From: GCA-2697345 sp049602715
GTDB lineage: Bacteria; Pseudomonadota; Alphaproteobacteria; Rhodobacterales; Rhodobacteraceae
Assembly (NCBI GenBank): GCA_049602715.1
Contig: JBMYRX010000001.1
Span: 1 to 64,000, forward strand
Reading direction: 5' to 3'
DNA length: 64,000 nucleotides
This document shows positions 34,520-43,800 of the stretch, piece by piece. Under the pieces are notes generated by a model that had not been told where the DNA came from, did no database searches, and saw only the letters and a list, made by a program, of their open reading frames with translations. Positions within the stretch are counted from its first letter, which is position 1. Each line of letters starts with the position of its first letter. Position numbers and translations under genes: made by a program.

Positions 34520-37500
34520 TCATGCAACAAGTGTCTCTGCCATCTTTAAATCAACAGAAACTAACTGGCTTACCCCTAACTCGCCCATAGTCACTCCGAA
34601 GAGTCTATCCATACGGGACATTGTAATAGCGTGGTGAGTAATAATTAAGAATCGAGTATCAGTTTGGCGAATCATTTCATCCAACAAATCACAAAACCTA
34701 GTAATATTTGAATCGTCTAAAGGCGCGTCGACCTCATCTAAGACACATAGTGGCGCAGGATTTGCTAGGAAAACCGCAAATATTAAGGCCAATGCGGTTA
34801 GTGTCTGTTCTCCACCTGATAATAAGGACAACGTTGAGAGTTTTTTTCCTGGCGGTTGGCACATAATTTCAAGTCCAGCATCTAAAGGGTCGTCACTTTC
34901 GACCATTACTAGCTTTCCATCACCGCCACTAAATAGATTCTTAAATAAATTATTGAAATTTTCATTAACTTGTTCGAAGGCAGTTAAGATACGCTCTCGA
35001 CCCTCACGATTTAAGGACGCTATACCAGAACGAAGCTTTTTTATTGCCTCGGCTAAGTCTTCTTTTTCTTTTTTTATTTCATCATATTGATCTTGAACTT
35101 CTTTGGTATCTTCTTCAGCGCGTAAATTTACTGCACCTAAACCATCTCTTTGCCGTTTATGGCGATCGACTTTTTCTTCTAAAGTTGATGCTTCTAATAT
35201 ATCTTCTTCGCTTAACTCTAAATCTAACCTCAACTCTTCTGGAGATAATCCGTATTCATCTACTATTCGACGCAAACAAAATTCAACGTTATTTACAGCT
35301 GTTTCTAAAATTACATCATTGCGAGCTCGCTCTTCTCTTGCCTCTGACGCATTTCTTTCAGCATTTCTTTCATTATCGACCTCCCGACGTAAAAGAGCCT
35401 CTGCGACCGCCAGCTTTTCTGTAGACTCGAGAGAAAGCTTTTCACTTGCTTGAAGTTTTTTATCTAAATTATTTATATTGTTTAATATTTCGTTAGGCCT
35501 ATTCTTTGCAATCTTTAGATTTTCTTCAAACCACCCCAATCTAGATCTCAATTCGTTAATACGTTGGTCCGCCAAATCAAAGCGTGATGTCCAGACCAAA
35601 AATTGTTTTTCTATTTCATCAAGCCTACGCAAGGTTAGCTCGTTTTCATTTCTAATTGTATCCGACACACTCCGTTTCGCTATCATATTTGTTCTCGAGT
35701 TTTCTACAGTTTTTTTTAGTTTCTGTGTTTCAGTTTGAGCTTTTTCAAGATCATCAAGACCACCGATAATATTATTAGCGTCAAACAATCTTTTTTCTGT
35801 AGAAAGTAATTCATTTTTATATCTTTCAATAGTCAGAAGTAAATTTTCAACTTTGCCTTCTGATATATTTTTTTCACTTTCCGCGTTACTCATAAGTCGG
35901 TTTGATTCTGTCATAAGTCTGTCGGCTTCCTGCCTTTCCCCGCGTGCCTTTTGACCTATCTCTGTGAGTTCTAGTAGTTGATCTTGAAGACTCTTATGTG
36001 CTTGTTCTGCTCCCTCAGACGTAGCCTTAGCTTCCGATAACTCCTTCTTTAGCTCTTCTAATCTATTGAGTTGCTTAAGTCGTAAAGCTGACGAGTTAGA
36101 CAAGTCGCTCGCATCTACGGTGAAACCATCCCAACGCCAAAGTCCTCCATCCATTGAAACCAATCTTTGCCCAGGCTTTAGGTCATTTTGAAGCCTCTTT
36201 CCATGAGCCGCATCTACAATTCCCACCTGTGCGAGACGTCGTGAAATTAACACAGACCCTTTTACAATTGATGAAAGGGGCTCCACTCCATCCGGGAGGC
36301 TATGATCTCCGTCTTCAACGTTCATTTTAATCCATCCAGTTCTCTGGCCTTCTCCTAACTCTGGGTTTTTAAGATCATCTTGGAAAGCTGCTCCTAACGC
36401 TAGCTCATAACCAGGTTTAACTTGAATTTGATCAATAAGCTGTCTAACTTCCGAAGTTTCTCTCTTCAGAAGCCTTGAAATTGCATCAGCCTCGGCTTGC
36501 AGTACTTTCTCAATACCGCCCGCCTCCGATGAAATAGATCTTGCCTCCGCCTCTCTAGATTGTAATTCACTTCTCGTTTTTTCAACTTGGTTCAATTGGG
36601 TGTCAGCATTTTCAAATTGATTTTTTGCGTTTTTGAAGTCCTCTTGAGCTTTACTAGACTTAGTTGTTTCAGCCTCTACGTTTTTTCGCAAACCTTCCAA
36701 TTCTAAAAGTGACTTTTCTTTATCAGAATTTATTCTCTCCTGAGTGGCCTTAAGTTCCTCATAAAGGCCTTGGGCAGATTGATGCTTCGCCAATAATCTT
36801 GCGTTATCTTCCGTTTTGTTGGAAAGCTCACCTTCTAGTTTTTGAAGCTCCTTGGCCGATGATCGGGACGCTTCGATAGCTTTTGTTAATCTTTGTGAAT
36901 AATCAGCTGTCGATAATAGCAGGTCTGATTTTTCCGACTCTAATGAGCTTAAAGTTTGAGAAGCATCGTTATTTAAAACCTGTTCCCGCTGGATATCAAT
37001 TTTAAGCTGTTCGATGTCTGTTTCTAGTTTTTGGATTTCATCCAGAATGAGTTTCTGGGCATTTATCAACGTCTCTTTTTCTACTTTGAGTTTTTGAAGA
37101 TACGAAACAGCATTAGTACTGTCTTCCCTAAGTTTTGGCATTAAATTCTCAGATTTTTCCCTTTTATCAAAACACTTATTTGCCTCCAGCTCTGCATCAG
37201 CCGCTTTTTTATGCGCTTTTTCCTTTTCTGTTTCTGCCACTTTTTGTTTATCTTCAGACTCTTTCCATTTTATGTATAGAATTTGTCCTTCTAATTTTCT
37301 TATAACTTCTCCAATTTCGCGGTATTTTATAGCCTGCTTGGCCTGTTTGGCTAATTGACTCAATTGGGAAGCTAGCTGATCTATCGTATCGTCAACACGT
37401 GATAGGTTTGTTTCTGCTCCCGACAACTTAAGTTCAGCTTCATGCCTGCGCTGGTATAAACCGGATATTCCAGCCGCTTCTTCCAAAATACGTCTCCGCG

Positions 37501-37975
37501 ATTTAGGTTTTGCATTTATAAGCTCTGCGATCTGACCTTGTCTGACTAAAGCAGGTGAGTGAGCTCCGGTTGAAGCATCTGCAAATAACATTTGAACGTC
37601 TCGCGCTCTAGCATCTTTGCCATTAACCTTATAAGTAGATCCTAAGTCCCTAGTTATACGTCTTAAAACTTCAAAATCAGTGACATTATCGAAAACTTTG
37701 GGAGCGGACCGATCTGAATTATCAACCGTCAAAGAGACCTCTGCAAAGTTTTTTGCTGGGCGTGAAGCTGCACCCGCAAAAATCACATCATCCATTCCTG
37801 AGCCTCGCATCGCCTTAGGTCGATTCTCTCCCATAACCCAACGAAGGGCTTCCAAGAGATTTGATTTTCCACAACCATTTGGCCCAACAACACCAGTCAA
37901 ACCATCAGAAATCATTAGATCTGTCGAATCAACGAAACTTTTGAATCCATTTAGTTTTAATTTTGAAAAACGCAA
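34520..37975 (-). CDS. smc: Chromosome partition protein SMC
   Basis: Condensin-type ATPase for chromosome organisation. The 1151-residue protein has the N-terminal Walker A GVVGPNGCGKSNLLEALRW (about residue 30-48) and two long coiled-coil arms. Between them is a hinge domain (about 515-630, near GYELALGAAFQDDLK), and the C-terminal head has the signature LSLLSGGEQTLTALALIFAVFL and Walker B LCVLDEVDAPLDDSN. Length is typical. No scpA or scpB is next to it. It converges on the lytic transglycosylase gene with 13 bases between. Confidence 0.97.
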   Translation of the reverse strand: MRFSKLKLNGFKSFVDSTDLMISDGLTGVVGPNGCGKSNLLEALRWVMGENRPKAMRGSGMDDVIFAGAASRPAKNFAEVSLTVDNSDRSAPKVFDNVTDFEVLRRITRDLGSTYKVNGKDARARDVQMLFADASTGAHSPALVRQGQIAELINAKPKSRRRILEEAAGISGLYQRRHEAELKLSGAETNLSRVDDTIDQLASQLSQLAKQAKQAIKYREIGEVIRKLEGQILYIKWKESEDKQKVAETEKEKAHKKAADAELEANKCFDKREKSENLMPKLREDSTNAVSYLQKLKVEKETLINAQKLILDEIQKLETDIEQLKIDIQREQVLNNDASQTLSSLESEKSDLLLSTADYSQRLTKAIEASRSSAKELQKLEGELSNKTEDNARLLAKHQSAQGLYEELKATQERINSDKEKSLLELEGLRKNVEAETTKSSKAQEDFKNAKNQFENADTQLNQVEKTRSELQSREAEARSISSEAGGIEKVLQAEADAISRLLKRETSEVRQLIDQIQVKPGYELALGAAFQDDLKNPELGEGQRTGWIKMNVEDGDHSLPDGVEPLSSIVKGSVLISRRLAQVGIVDAAHGKRLQNDLKPGQRLVSMDGGLWRWDGFTVDASDLSNSSALRLKQLNRLEELKKELSEAKATSEGAEQAHKSLQDQLLELTEIGQKARGERQEADRLMTESNRLMSNAESEKNISEGKVENLLLTIERYKNELLSTEKRLFDANNIIGGLDDLEKAQTETQKLKKTVENSRTNMIAKRSVSDTIRNENELTLRRLDEIEKQFLVWTSRFDLADQRINELRSRLGWFEENLKIAKNRPNEILNNINNLDKKLQASEKLSLESTEKLAVAEALLRREVDNERNAERNASEAREERARNDVILETAVNNVEFCLRRIVDEYGLSPEELRLDLELSEEDILEASTLEEKVDRHKRQRDGLGAVNLRAEEDTKEVQDQYDEIKKEKEDLAEAIKKLRSGIASLNREGRERILTAFEQVNENFNNLFKNLFSGGDGKLVMVESDDPLDAGLEIMCQPPGKKLSTLSLLSGGEQTLTALALIFAVFLANPAPLCVLDEVDAPLDDSNITRFCDLLDEMIRQTDTRFLIITHHAITMSRMDRLFGVTMGELGVSQLVSVDLKMAETLVA

Positions 37976-38174
37976 ATGATTAAACTTTCGGTCAATGTAA
38001 ATAGTATTTTAAGGCTAAACTCATCTGTAATCGATAAACACTTCATATTGTAAAAACAACTACTTTATATACTATATATATGATTATTTTTTAAAAACCT
38101 CCTATTTATGTAAAAATTTTTCGCAAATAGGTTAATTTATACTTGACGACTTCACCGACCTAAGCGAATGGTTG
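37976..38174. other. Divergent promoter region of smc and the cobalamin-riboswitch transcript
   Basis: AT-rich sequence with the smc promoter on the minus strand and the riboswitch promoter on the plus strand. Seen directly: a 7-bp inverted repeat CCTATTT/AAATAGG at 38101-38131, and TTGACG at 38142-38148 just ahead of the riboswitch. No coding potential. Confidence 0.4.
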
Positions 38175-38372
38175 AGGTGCAAGGTTCAGTTAAATTGCAA
38201 AAGCAATTTAAGATGAAATGGGAATATGGTGAGAGTGACCCAAATCGGGACTTAAAGCCAGAGCCGCCCCCGCGACTGTAAGCGGTGAGCAACTATCTAA
38301 ACGTCACTGAGATTAATTCTTGGGAAGACTGATATGTAGCCACGACCCGCAAGCCAGGAGACCAGCCTTGAT
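38175..38372 (+). ncRNA. Cobalamin riboswitch
   Basis: AdoCbl-sensing aptamer upstream of cbtB. The diagnostic pieces are in order: GGGAATATGGTGAGAGTGACC, GCCGCCCCCGCGACTGTAAG, the GGGAAGACTG region, and the B12 box GCCAGGAGACCAGCCTTG at 38353-38370. CAAGG at 38180-38184 can close P1 with CCTTG at 38366-38370. Binding of cobalamin normally hides the ribosome site of the first gene. It should repress cobalt uptake and CobN synthesis when B12 is sufficient. Confidence 0.94.
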
Positions 38373-38381
38373 ATTATTTAA

Positions 38382-38413
38382 ACCCCGGCCGTCGGGTGTG
38401 ACGGTAAAAGGAG
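38382..38413 (+). promoter_or_regulatory. Riboswitch expression platform and cbtB ribosome site
   Basis: CCGTC at 38389-38393 can pair with GACGG at 38400-38404 right before AAAAGGAG, the cbtB Shine-Dalgarno. ACCC at 38382-38385 can instead pair with GGGT at 38394-38397, which is inside that loop. The two pairings exclude each other. No T-run follows, so control of translation is more likely than termination. Confidence 0.5.
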
Positions 38414-38419
38414 AAGGAA

Positions 38420-38608
38420 ATGCAAGATCAAGTAAAAGAATTAAATATATCGAGCGACTATATAGCTTCCACAAGCCAGGTTGGTGCAATTTTTGGAGCT
38501 ATTGTGATTGGAGGCTTCCTTTTGTTTGCTTCAGGATTTGCACAAGCGACCATCGTCCATGACTCTACTCATGATTTAAGACACTCTATGGCTTTTCCCT
38601 GCCACTAA
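38420..38608 (+). CDS. cbtB: CbtB, small subunit of a cobalt transporter
   Basis: A 62-residue protein with one membrane helix (about 21-43, VGAIFGAIVIGGFLLFASGFAQA). A short C-terminal His-rich end follows (TIVHDSTHDLRHSMAFPCH), fitting the CbtB metal-binding tail. CbtAB is a predicted B12-regulated cobalt uptake system. It starts seven bases after AAAAGGAG, directly downstream of a cobalamin riboswitch, and cbtA follows after three bases. Confidence 0.92.
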   Translation: MQDQVKELNISSDYIASTSQVGAIFGAIVIGGFLLFASGFAQATIVHDSTHDLRHSMAFPCH

Positions 38609-38611
38609 AAA

Positions 38612-39298
38612 ATGTTTAAAAATATATTTGTGAGCGCCGTAGTTTGCGGTGCTATAGCAGGCGTACTAGCGACAGCGATGCAAATGCTGTTGGTGACTCC
38701 GCTTTTAATGGAAGCTGAACTTTTTGAAACAGGACAGAGTACACACTTCATTATTGACGGTTCCCCAGAAAGCCCAATGAAACATGTTAATATTTGGGAA
38801 GATCCTTATCGTCATTTGATGACTCTATTTTTTAATCTAGTAACGTTCACAGGCTTTGGGTTTATACTGATAGCAGCTATGGCTTTATTTCAGAAACGCG
38901 GTTTTTCCCTGAGCAAAGCTGAGGGAATCGTAGCTGGAGTAAGTGGGTTTATTGTGTTTCAACTCGCTCCCTCCGTAGGACTACCTCCAGAACTTCCAGG
39001 TACGATTAGTGTCACTGTTGGGCTTAAGCAAGCCTGGTGGATAATTACTATTCTTAGTACGACGGTAGGCATTTTATTACTTTTTCTTGGTAAATATAAA
39101 GTTGTATCAGGCGCTGGTATTATATTTATTATCATCCCACATTTGATAGGGCATCCCAAACTGGAAACTTACTTTGGTGTTGCTCCTCCCGAACTAGCAG
39201 CTGAGTTTGCCTCGCGTGCTTTGGCAGTTAGTTTAGTCACCTGGATAATTTTAGGAGTTATTTCAAGCCAGTTTTGGAAATATTTAGAAAAGGATTAA
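38612..39298 (+). CDS. cbtA: CbtA, membrane subunit of a cobalt transporter
   Basis: A 228-residue membrane protein with about five helices. Its N-terminal helix carries AGVLATAMQMLLVTPLLMEAELFE. The segment TGFGFILIAAMALFQKRG and the loop LAPSVGLPPELPG...KQAWW are typical of CbtA. His residues facing the pore could bind cobalt. It pairs with cbtB under riboswitch control. The transport role is predicted for the family from regulation and context. Confidence 0.92.
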   Translation: MFKNIFVSAVVCGAIAGVLATAMQMLLVTPLLMEAELFETGQSTHFIIDGSPESPMKHVNIWEDPYRHLMTLFFNLVTFTGFGFILIAAMALFQKRGFSLSKAEGIVAGVSGFIVFQLAPSVGLPPELPGTISVTVGLKQAWWIITILSTTVGILLLFLGKYKVVSGAGIIFIIIPHLIGHPKLETYFGVAPPELAAEFASRALAVSLVTWIILGVISSQFWKYLEKD

Positions 39299-39304
39299 GT
39301 GATC

Positions 39305-40348
39305 ATGAAGATACCCACCACAGTTATAACTGGCTTTTTAGGCTCAGGAAAAACAACCCTTATTCGTCAGCTATTACAAAATACCGAAGGAAAAAGAATA
39401 GCTCTAATAATAAACGAGTTTGGTGATTTGGGAGTTGATGGGGATATTCTAAAAGGTTGTGGTGACGAAACATGCACTGAAGAAGATATAATGGAACTGT
39501 CCAATGGCTGTATCTGTTGTACTGTTGCTGAAGACTTTATTCCAACTCTAACCAAATTATTAGAGCGAGAAGTTAGGCCTGATCATATCGTAATTGAAAC
39601 GTCAGGCCTTGCCTTACCACAACCGCTGATACGAGCCTTCAATTGGCCTGAAATATCTACACAGGTCACAGTAGATAGTGTGATAACTGTTGTTGATGGT
39701 GATGCAGCTAATAAAGGTCAATTTTCTAGTAACTTAGAAGCTATAGAAAAACAGCGTCTTAGTGATGAAAATTTGGATCACGAAACCCCCATATCTGAAT
39801 TATTTGAAGATCAATTAACTTGTGCGGATCTAATAATTATTAATAAATCTGATCTTATATCAGTAACAGAAATTGATGCTTTAAAAACTAAATTAGGTTC
39901 AAAGGCTCGAAAGGGTGTAAAAATTATTCAATCTACTATGGGCAATGTACCATGTAAGGTTCTTCTCGGACAAAATGTTAATGCAGAAAAAGATATGCAA
40001 AGTCGTCACGAGATTCACCATGACCACCACCATGATGACCACCACCATGATGACCACCACCATGATGATTTTGAAAGTTTTATTGTATCCTTACCAGAAA
40101 TAAGAGATCAAAAAGAGTTCCTCAAAAGGATGGAAGGCGTCATAGTAAACCACGGTATTCTTAGATTAAAAGGTTTTGCATCCATAGAAGGTAAGCCATT
40201 AAAGATGACAATCCAAGCCGTAGGTCCCCGAATAGACACATATTTCGAAAACTCTAAAAGTAAAAATAATACACGCGAAACACAATTAGTGGTGATTGGG
40301 GTCAGTGGCCTTAACAAAGATGCTATTTCAAGCTCTTTAGCCGGATGA
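39305..40348 (+). CDS. cobW: CobW-type GTPase metallochaperone
   Basis: G3E-family GTPase thought to deliver cobalt to the CobN chelatase. Landmarks are Walker A ITGFLGSGKTTLIRQLL, the thiol metal site SNGCICCTVAEDF (CxCC), IETSGLALPQPLI and NKSDLI. A His/Asp run lies at residues 235-255, followed by the C-terminal CobW_C domain. I choose ATG 39305 (347 residues); GTG 39299 is also possible. It follows cbtA directly and overlaps the next gene by four bases. Confidence 0.95.
   Translation: MKIPTTVITGFLGSGKTTLIRQLLQNTEGKRIALIINEFGDLGVDGDILKGCGDETCTEEDIMELSNGCICCTVAEDFIPTLTKLLEREVRPDHIVIETSGLALPQPLIRAFNWPEISTQVTVDSVITVVDGDAANKGQFSSNLEAIEKQRLSDENLDHETPISELFEDQLTCADLIIINKSDLISVTEIDALKTKLGSKARKGVKIIQSTMGNVPCKVLLGQNVNAEKDMQSRHEIHHDHHHDDHHHDDHHHDDFESFIVSLPEIRDQKEFLKRMEGVIVNHGILRLKGFASIEGKPLKMTIQAVGPRIDTYFENSKSKNNTRETQLVVIGVSGLNKDAISSSLAG
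40024..40068. repeat. Three 15-bp tandem repeats inside cobW
   Basis: Three perfect copies of CCACCACCATGATGA, each encoding the five-residue H-H-H-D-D unit of the CobW metal-binding loop. The unit keeps frame, so copy number can change without breaking the protein. Confidence 0.9.
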
Positions 40349-40800
40349 AAATCCAAACACGTATAGGCAACCCATCCTCTGAAGAAGGGGTCAGACTCCT
40401 AACAGACAGTTACACATTGATGAGCTCTTTGTTTCCTCCGGAGGATAATCACGCTCTATCCATGGAAGACTTCAAGAAACCAAATATAGTTTTCCTTATA
40501 GCAGAAAAAGATGGTAAACCATGTGGCTGTGGGGCACTCGCGATTAAGTCCACTTACGGCGAATTAAAATCAATATACGTTGACGAAAAAAACCGTGGAT
40601 ACGGTATTGGAGAGTTAATTACAGTAAATCTAGAAGTAGAAGCTAAGAGGCTTGCACTACCAGAACTTTACCTTGAAACTGGAGGAAACCTCCTATCCGC
40701 TATTAGTCTTTATAAAAAACTTGGCTTCGCAGAATGTGGTCCTTTTGGGAAATATAAAGAAAGCCCACATAGCTTTTTTATGTTTAAAAAACTTGACTAA
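40345..40800 (+). CDS. GNAT-family N-acetyltransferase inside the cobalt operon
   Basis: A 151-residue acetyltransferase. CGCGALAIKSTYGELKSIYVDEKNRGYGIGELITVNLE contains the acetyl-CoA loop (R-G-x-G-I-G), and LPELYLETGGNLLSAISLYKKLGFAECGPFG is the typical C-terminal part. Its start overlaps cobW by four bases and its stop shares one base with cobN (TAATG), so it is translated as part of this B12-regulated unit. The substrate is unknown. Placement suggests a small molecule or lysine tied to cobalt or corrin handling, but that is inference. Confidence 0.87.
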   Translation: MKIQTRIGNPSSEEGVRLLTDSYTLMSSLFPPEDNHALSMEDFKKPNIVFLIAEKDGKPCGCGALAIKSTYGELKSIYVDEKNRGYGIGELITVNLEVEAKRLALPELYLETGGNLLSAISLYKKLGFAECGPFGKYKESPHSFFMFKKLD

Positions 40801-43800
40801 TGCATTTACTAGCAGCAAAATCTGGAACGATTGATGATGGGCTAGAACCTTTTGACTTATCTCAAACTCCAGCAGACTTATTATTTATTTCTTCTGCAGA
40901 CTCAGAGCTAACAGCGATAAGTGAAGCAATTACAGAGACGAATCATAAGGATAGTGTCAGGCTTGCTAGCCTAAACCATCTTCAACATCCAATGTCTGTC
41001 GACTTGCATCTAGAACAAACTGCGGCCAAATCAAAATTAGTAGTCATTCGGGTACTGGGTGGTATGGGATACTGGCAATACGGTGTGGAACAATATTCAT
41101 CAGTTCTGAGAGAAAAAAACATTCCTTTCGCGTTATTACCTGGAGACGACAAACCAGATCCTGAGTTGCGTGGTCTTTCAACTATTAAGGATGAGGATTA
41201 CGATCAGCTTTGGGGATACCTGGTAGAGGGAGGGTTAGAAAATACAGGGAATTTTTTAAAATATACAAACTCGATACTAAAGGCAGATACCACCCCTCCT
41301 GGACCTAAACCCGTATTGAAAGCTGGAGTTTACTGGCCTGGTGAGGGTATAACATCTCCCAGAGGTATTTATAAATATTGGACCTCCAAACAGGACGTAG
41401 TACCAATTATATTCTACCGCGCACTTATTCAAGGCGTCGGTTTAAACCCAGTAAACAGATTAGTAAAAGCTCTGATAAGAGACAACCTAAATCCACTACC
41501 AATATTCGTAGCCTCGTTAAAAGATCCTTTATGCCAGGCAACAATCGAAACAATTTTTAAGGAGCATCCTCCAACGGTTATCCTTAACAGTACAGCATTT
41601 TCTGTTAACTCTCTAAATGCAGATAAACAGACCCCTGACAATCCCTTAATATCCGACGCTGCTAATAAGGCGCCAGTGTTCCAGGTAATTTTTTCATCAT
41701 CAACTGAGGAGACATGGGATGCTGAACTGAATGGTTTATCGGGTAGGGATATTGCGATGAATGTTGCTCTCCCAGAAGTTGATGGACGCGTTTTATCAAG
41801 AGCCGTTAGTTTTAAGGGAGAGTCATTTTTCGATGACCTCACAGAATGCTCGATCACGACATATAGAGCCAGGGGAGATCGGATAGCATTTGTTAGCAGC
41901 TTAACTAAAAACTGGTGTACGTTAAGGCGGGTTAAGAATCAGCACCGAAAAGTGGCATTCATAATGGCAAACTATCCAAATCGAGATGGTAGATTAGCGA
42001 ATGGCGTTGGACTAGATACACCTGAATCTATAATAACTGTATCAAAAGAGTTAAATAAAAATGGTTATAAATTAGATGGCTTTCCAGAGTCTTCCTCAGA
42101 ATTGATGCAAATACTAACATCCGGTCCAACAAATTGGCTACCAGATCGAGCCGAAAAAACTGGAGGAGAATTTTATCCCTTAGATAGCTATCTCAAAGAA
42201 TACAAAAAGCTCCCATATGAGTTTAGATCGAAGATAGAGGATCGTTGGGGTGCTCCTGAAGATGACCCATTCATAACGTCATTATCGAAAGAAGTACAAA
42301 ATAGAAAAAACAAAGGTTTTGCCCTATCAATTCATAGATTTAATAATGTTATCGTTGGACTTCAACCTGCCCGAGGATATAATATTGATGCAAAGGAGAC
42401 CTATCATAGTCCTGATTTAATGCCTCCTCATAACTATATTGCCTTTTACTTTTGGATTAGGTTCGACTTTGAAACTCATGCAATAGTTCATATGGGAAAA
42501 CATGGAAACTTAGAGTGGCTTCCAGGAAAGTCATTAGCGTTAAGCAATTCTTGCACGCCAGAAGCTATTTTAGGACCCACTCCACACATCTATCCATTCA
42601 TAGTCAATGATCCTGGTGAAGGTACTCAAGCAAAAAGACGTTCTCAAGCTGTGATTATTGATCATCTGACACCCCCTATGGCTAGAGCAGAAACATATGG
42701 CGCATTAAGAGAACTTGAAGGTTTGATTGATGAATACTACGAAGCATATTCGATAGATCAGAGACGCGTAAAAATTCTTCAAAAGGAAATACTTAGTCTT
42801 ACTGGATCCTCTGGTCTTATAGACGATGTCGGTCTTTCTGGAAAAGGGGATGAAAGCGATTTGGCCAAGTTAGACGCTTATCTCTGTGATCTGAAAGAGG
42901 CCCAAATAAGAGATGGGTTACATATCTTTGGTCTCGCTCCAACAGGGAAACTAGCACGGGATCTCGTAATATCTTTAACAAGGTTACCAAGAAATGATGG
43001 ATGTAAAGGCAACTCTTCGTTGACCCAAGCTATAGCAAATGACTTCCAGTTAAATTTAAATACATTGGAAGCAAACATGTCCCAACCTTGGGAGGGTCCA
43101 GTTCCAAACGAATTAAGAGATATTTCAGATGATAAATGGAGATCCTTCGGTGATACTATTGAGCGGATTGAGATCTTTGCACAAAAATTACTTGATGGTG
43201 AAAGGAAGTCCCCTGGGAACGAAACTGACTATGTCTTGGAAAAGATAAAAACCGAAGTCCACCCCGTAGTTTCGGACTGTGGGCCCTCGGAGATTTCTGG
43301 AATAATAAATGCATTAAATGGTAACTTTATTCCACCCGGCCCATCAGGTGCACCGACTCGAGGAAGGTTAGATGTATTACCAACTGGTCGAAATTTTTAT
43401 TCTGTTGATAATCGTTCAATGCCCACAATTACAGCATGGAATATCGGGTGGAAATCAGCAAATTTATTACTTGAAAAGTATTTACAAGACCATGGTGATT
43501 GGCTGAGAACACTGTTTCTATCAGCATGGGGTACTTCAAATATGCGTACGGGCGGTGACGATATAGCCCAATGCTTAGCCCTAATGGGAGTAAAACCGAG
43601 ATGGGACGATATAAGTAAGCGAGTAACTGGTTTTGAAATCTTACCTCTGAGCGTTTTAGGAAGGCCACGCGTTGATGTCACTTTACGGATTTCAGGTTTT
43701 TTCCGAGATGCTTTTCCCCAACTAATCTCTCTTGTGGATAGTGCCGCTACCGCTATAATGAATTTAAATGAACCAGCTGATCAAAACATAGCTGCTGCTA

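Noticed and set aside
35044..35424. Leucine-rich plus-strand frames opposite smc
   Set aside because: They mirror the Glu/Lys-rich coiled-coil codons of smc and have no independent support.
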